The translations under genes were made by a program, and so were the position numbers. DNA of 64,000 nt, taken from Croceivirga sp. Its GTDB lineage: Bacteria > Bacteroidota > Bacteroidia > Flavobacteriales > Flavobacteriaceae. The stretch spans positions 1 to 64,000 of the forward strand of contig JANQSA010000082.1 in assembly GCA_028284285.1 (NCBI GenBank), written 5' to 3'. The notes under the pieces are model-generated. The model searched no databases, had not been told where the DNA came from, and saw only the letters and a list, made by a program, of their open reading frames with translations. This document shows, in pieces, positions 63,006-64,000 of this stretch. Each line of letters begins with the position of its first letter. The first letter of the stretch is position 1.

Positions 63006-63020
63006 GCACCAAATTGGCGC
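63006..63020 (-). other. hairpin just upstream of metH
   Basis: On the - strand GCGCCA and TGGTGC form a 6-bp stem (one G-U) with an ATT loop, about 14 nt before the metH start. No U tract follows. It may limit ribosome access as part of the riboswitch output; this is inferred. Confidence 0.35.
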
Positions 63021-63074
63021 ATATAAAAATCAAGAATTGTAGGGAGGGAAATTCGAATGAAAATTTCGCTTTTG

Positions 63075-63172
63075 TCATCTTTTCCCATATCGGGATAGAA
63101 TGTAGCACCTTCTCAAAAAATGAGGGTTGCTAAGGTTTCCAAGGGTCTATTCCCTCCACCTTTCTTGATAAC
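63075..63172 (-). ncRNA. SAM-I riboswitch (S-box)
   Basis: The - strand carries the S-box core in order: GTTATCAAGAAAGG, GGTGGAGGG, GGAAACCTTAGCAACC, GAGAAGGTGCTA and GAAAAGATGAC. P1 forms between GTTATC (63167-63172) and GATGAC (63075-63080). Binding of SAM in this class usually switches off methionine genes; here the target is the metH/metF cluster. Downstream, TTCCCTCC (63043-63050) is exactly complementary to GGAGGGAA in the P2 strand (63150-63157) and could form the alternative structure. Confidence 0.9.
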
Positions 63173-63191
63173 TTTTTAATGAACTGCATCA

Positions 63192-63222
63192 CAAAGAAAC
63201 AACGCAATTGCCTGAAATACAA
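63192..63222 (-). promoter_or_regulatory. Bacteroidota-type promoter of the methionine operon
   Basis: On the - strand, TTG (63220-63222), a 20-bp spacer and TTTCTTTG (63192-63199) match the -33/-7 arrangement with one mismatch to TAnnTTTG. Transcription would begin just before the SAM-I aptamer. Confidence 0.5.
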
Positions 63223-63256
63223 AAAAACCTTTCAAAACATTATGAAAGGTTTTTTT
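63222..63256 (-). terminator. intrinsic terminator after the flavoprotein gene
   Basis: AAAAAACCTTTCA and TGAAAGGTTTTTT form a long perfect stem with an 8-nt loop and T runs on both strands, 18 bp after the flavoprotein stop codon. It overlaps the -33 element of the methionine promoter. Confidence 0.8.
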
Positions 63257-63274
63257 CGGTGATAAAAAGTGCAA

Positions 63275-64000
63275 CTAGGCGATTGCCTGAACCACTTCTT
63301 TCTTCGCTTCTTTTTTAGAACCATCAAATCCCTGTATTCCACCAACGGTAGTATATTTCATAACGTAGCGTTTATTGGGATTAATAATTTGATATGCGTA
63401 CTGGCACATCACTGCGGCTTCATGAAAGCCCGATAGTATTAGTTTTAGTTTGCCCTCATAGGTGTTGACGTCGCCGATGGCAAATACTCCCGGGATGTTA
63501 GTTTGATAATCCCTGGCATTGTTCACCTTAATCGCATTTTTTTCAATTTCTAATCCCCAATTTCCTATGGGGCCCAGTTTAGGGGACAATCCAAACAGGG
63601 GTATAAAATAATCCGTCTCTAAATAGGTGGGAGTAACCGTCTTGTCATTGGGACGAATTACCACTGCCCCCAACCTTTCCTTGCCATGCAATTCCGAAAC
63701 TTCTGCTTCAGTAAACAGGGTAATCTTTCCTATTTGTGCCAATTCCCTGGCCTTTTCCACGGAATCCAATGCTCCACGGAATTCATTTCTTCGGTGTACG
63801 AGAGAAACCTCAGCAGCCACACTTGAAAGGAAAATTGCCCAATCCAAAGCGGAATCTCCTCCTCCGGCAATGACCACCTTTTTATCCCGATAGACTTCGG
63901 GATCTTTGATCATGTAGACCACTCCCTTATCCTCAAATTGTGAAATGTGTTCCAATTGAGGTTTACGGGGTTCAAAAGAACCCAGGCCCCCTGCAATTAC
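63275..64000 (-). CDS. ferredoxin/flavodoxin-NADP+ reductase-like flavoprotein, 5' end missing
   Basis: A thioredoxin-reductase-fold flavoenzyme cut by the window edge; 241 residues are visible and the frame stays open to 64000 (the edge reads VIAGGLGSFEPRKPQLEH). The NADPH-binding Rossmann motif is GGGDSALDWA, with HRRNEFRG recognising the 2'-phosphate. The FAD-contacting end is GVFAIGDVNTYEGK. The redox CxxC of true thioredoxin reductases is replaced by GGDSALD-type sequence, so it belongs to the FNR subgroup. It would pass electrons between NADPH and ferredoxin or flavodoxin. Confidence 0.86.
   Translation of the reverse strand, partial: VIAGGLGSFEPRKPQLEHISQFEDKGVVYMIKDPEVYRDKKVVIAGGGDSALDWAIFLSSVAAEVSLVHRRNEFRGALDSVEKARELAQIGKITLFTEAEVSELHGKERLGAVVIRPNDKTVTPTYLETDYFIPLFGLSPKLGPIGNWGLEIEKNAIKVNNARDYQTNIPGVFAIGDVNTYEGKLKLILSGFHEAAVMCQYAYQIINPNKRYVMKYTTVGGIQGFDGSKKEAKKEVVQAIA

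Noticed and set aside
1-64000. CRISPR arrays, tRNA or rRNA genes, transposases
   Set aside because: No regularly spaced identical repeats, no cloverleaf-type sequence with T-loop consensus and no DDE/IS-type open frame were recognised.

Overview
The window looks like chromosome of a marine or soil Flavobacteriaceae-type Bacteroidota. The evidence is gliding genes (gldA, gldB, gldC), TAnnTTTG-type -7 elements, many lipoproteins with a short Ser/Gly-Cys lipobox, a metH split into two proteins, a DnaG lacking its zinc ligands, and frequent TTG/GTG starts. No tRNA, rRNA, CRISPR array, transposase or integrase was seen.

Region 1 (1-13,640) is accessory. About fourteen unrelated genes, nearly all on the + strand, are punctuated by short imperfect palindromes. 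The genes are an XRE regulator, an Ada-like alkyltransferase, two short-chain dehydrogenases, a DinB-fold lipoprotein, an S9 peptidase, a porin, lipoproteins, a methyltransferase, an AraC regulator and a DUF6503-like protein. The palindromes sit mostly just after stop codons. Their left ends read like GCACAAC or TGCCAAC and their right ends like GTTGTAC or GTTGTGC. The layout resembles an integron cassette array with attC-like sites, but no integrase lies in view. This is the best candidate here for an undescribed system.

Region 2 (13,648-19,990) is a carbohydrate locus. An AraC regulator is divergent from a tight four-gene operon: a PhyH-type dioxygenase, a xylose-isomerase-like TIM barrel, a GH127-type lipoprotein and a GH13-type lipoprotein.

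Region 3 (20,059-33,792) is mostly core. It holds sthA, a membrane adenylate/guanylate cyclase, gldC-gldB, nadE, a response regulator with Glu at the phosphorylation position, dnaG, a zinc-ribbon protein, an ECF sigma / anti-sigma / outer-membrane-protein operon, a lipoprotein and a polyprenyl diphosphate synthase.

Region 4 (34,003-49,333) is transcribed mainly on the - strand. It holds rlmN, queA, aroA, a MazG-like protein, two DUF3857/transglutaminase proteins, dtd, rsgA, a head-GIN protein and the aromatic operon pheA - aminotransferase - tyrA - DAHP synthase/chorismate mutase. The aromatic operon is preceded by a clear attenuator: a 23-residue Phe/Tyr-rich leader peptide, an intrinsic terminator and a mutually exclusive pairing.

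Region 5 (49,540-64,000) holds gldA, a large DUF2723 membrane protein and an envelope operon (PagL-like deacylase, head-GIN lipoprotein, serine hydrolase, LuxR-type regulator). It then holds the methionine operon metH(N) - four-helix protein - metH(C) - four-helix protein - metF, under a SAM-I riboswitch, and a truncated ferredoxin-NADP-reductase-like flavoprotein at the right edge.
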